Positions 62,799 to 64,000 of a stretch of DNA of 64,000 nucleotides are shown piece by piece (position 1 is the first letter of the stretch; the number at the start of each line of letters is the position of its first letter). The notes below the pieces were generated by a model that worked only from the letters and a program-made list of their open reading frames with translations, was not told the origin of the DNA and ran no database searches. A program made the translations under genes and the position numbers. The stretch covers positions 496,001 to 560,000 of the forward strand of contig JAMSLZ010000003.1 of assembly GCA_026027325.1 (NCBI GenBank). Reading direction: 5' to 3'. This stretch comes from Actinomucor elegans (Eukaryota > Mucoromycota > Mucoromycetes > Mucorales > Mucoraceae).

Positions 62799-64000
62799 TT
62801 CCTAGATGAGAAAGGGTCCTTTGAGTTGATGATAATGATAATTTTATAGAACAGATAGATACAGTTTTTTGCAGGGTATTATAGTTTACAAAAAAAAAAA
62901 GCAACAATAATAACAATGCCTACTTAAGACAATAAGCAACGAACACACGCGTAAGAAATGAATAAAGAAGAAGAAGGCAAAATGCATGAAGATCCGTTAT
63001 TAGTATTCATACTTCAAGGAGAGGGGGATTTACGCTTTGATCTGTGAGAGGAGTAGACTAAATACAAGTTTGGTGCATCCTTGGGTAACATAAGGTTCTT
63101 TATTGAAAAGCATTAACCTTTATAAATTTTAAAGGGTTGTATTAGACCGTTGTCCCTACAATTCCAGGTGCTTTTGTTATTTACAATGGTGTCCTATATC
63201 AAGCTCTTGAATCAACTATATACAACATAGGCCTATCTGCTGTATTTTTACTTTGGAAAACAGCTTGAATTTTTATAATCGCTGCATCAGTATCCATACT
63301 GCTTTTGTATAGAAATACTCAAAGGTGTTATTTTTTTAATTAATAAAAACCGCATTTATATGCGGAAGAAGCTTTCAAAGAAAGAAAAATGCCGCGTTTT
63401 TATAGCTTTTTTGTACCCTGAAAGATAATCATCAGTTTCAACTCATTTAAAAGCTTCAAACCAGTAGTATAGGTGAGTCATTTACACTGCGTCCAGTCTA
63501 AGTTCTGACTAACTTGTTTCAGTTTTGTTTGGGTGTGCATCAGTGACGACTGACCAGTATAATACTACTTGAACGTTTCAGTTATAAAAGATAAATTTTT
63601 GCGTTCAACAATAATTCATAGGTAGTGAATAGTTCATTGGTATGCAAACGTTTTTTAGGAGACCTCAAAGCCGATAAACTTTATTTTTTTTTCTGCTGAT
63701 ATTTCTGATCAATATCTTTGAGGGTGTCTGTAAAGGGAGACTTTTCTATTCATTTATTGAAAAAGATTATTTTGATTACTGCGCAAGCTGAAGTCCTTTG
63801 AATTACAAAATTAGCTCTGGATAAGTGTTGATAAGTATTAGCTTTGGTTTTCAGGAAATGTAGACCATTGATTTCAAAACTCTATTTGTTGTAATTTTGT
63901 TATTTACTAAGAATTAATTATGTTTGTTGCACCTCGTTGAGTGGTGGAACTAGATGAACGAAGTGTGGAGGAAGTGTGGAGAGCACAACTTTAATGTGTA
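62799..64000. other. intergenic region to the window end
   Basis: No gene or RNA recognised. The first about 120 bases probably hold the promoter of the minus-strand PA-TM-RING gene. The remainder is AT-rich without long ORFs. Confidence 0.5.

Overview
The window is nuclear DNA of a fungus, most probably an early-diverging one (Mucoromycota, Mucorales-like). It is AT-rich, and its genes have many short GT..AG introns, mostly about 50-65 nt. The proteins are typical fungal and eukaryotic ones: SWI/SNF, eIF4G, Cdt1, Arp1, Erv41, Rpt3, Tom20 and ribosomal uL2. No CRISPR array, rRNA gene or plausible bacterial operon was seen. I worked out the gene models by hand, joining exons by reading frame and family similarity. 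Exon borders are therefore inferred from sequence, not from transcripts.

Layout: 0.4-1.2 kb holds a decayed trihelix (Myb/SANT-like) pseudogene. 2.6-5.5 kb is a glutamine-rich SWI1/ARID1-type SWI/SNF subunit. 8.4-12.3 kb is eIF4G, convergent with a Cdt1-like licensing factor (12.5-14.1 kb), followed by Arp1/centractin (14.4-15.8 kb). 18.8 kb is a small four-span membrane protein. 21.5-22.6 kb is a cytochrome b5-fused fatty acid 2-hydroxylase. 25.8-28.5 kb is an M13 (neprilysin-like) metallopeptidase. 29.9-31.6 kb is an F-box protein. 32.9-34.5 kb is a single-pass membrane protein with a Kre9/KNH-like ectodomain, convergent with a calcipressin (34.6-35.4 kb). 36.5-37.2 kb is a normal Tom20.

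A complete 5,200-bp CACTA/Plavaka-like DNA transposon lies at 38,040-43,239, with terminal inverted repeats, a 3-bp target duplication, an open transposase and a second ORF. It is followed by a small conserved-looking protein (43.5 kb) and a second Tom20 gene (44.5-46.1 kb). In that second gene the Tom20 domain is fused in frame to a MYND zinc finger and a degenerate SET-like domain, which is the most unusual protein in the window.

The right part holds ribosomal protein uL2 (48.1-48.9 kb), an unknown multi-span membrane protein (49.0-49.7 kb), a Gin4/Hsl1-like kinase (52.0-54.1 kb), a WBP4-type U1-like zinc-finger splicing protein (54.3-55.2 kb), Erv41 (55.3-56.8 kb), proteasome ATPase Rpt3 (58.2-59.5 kb), the ZNG1/CobW GTPase (59.8-61.3 kb) and a PA-TM-RING E3 ligase (61.3-62.8 kb). 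The coding ends of the last two overlap.

Long AT-rich gene-poor gaps separate the clusters. They hold diverged copies of a MITE-like repeat (best copy 46.6-46.8 kb) and scraps of decayed ORFs. The genes are mostly independent housekeeping functions, not a pathway cluster.
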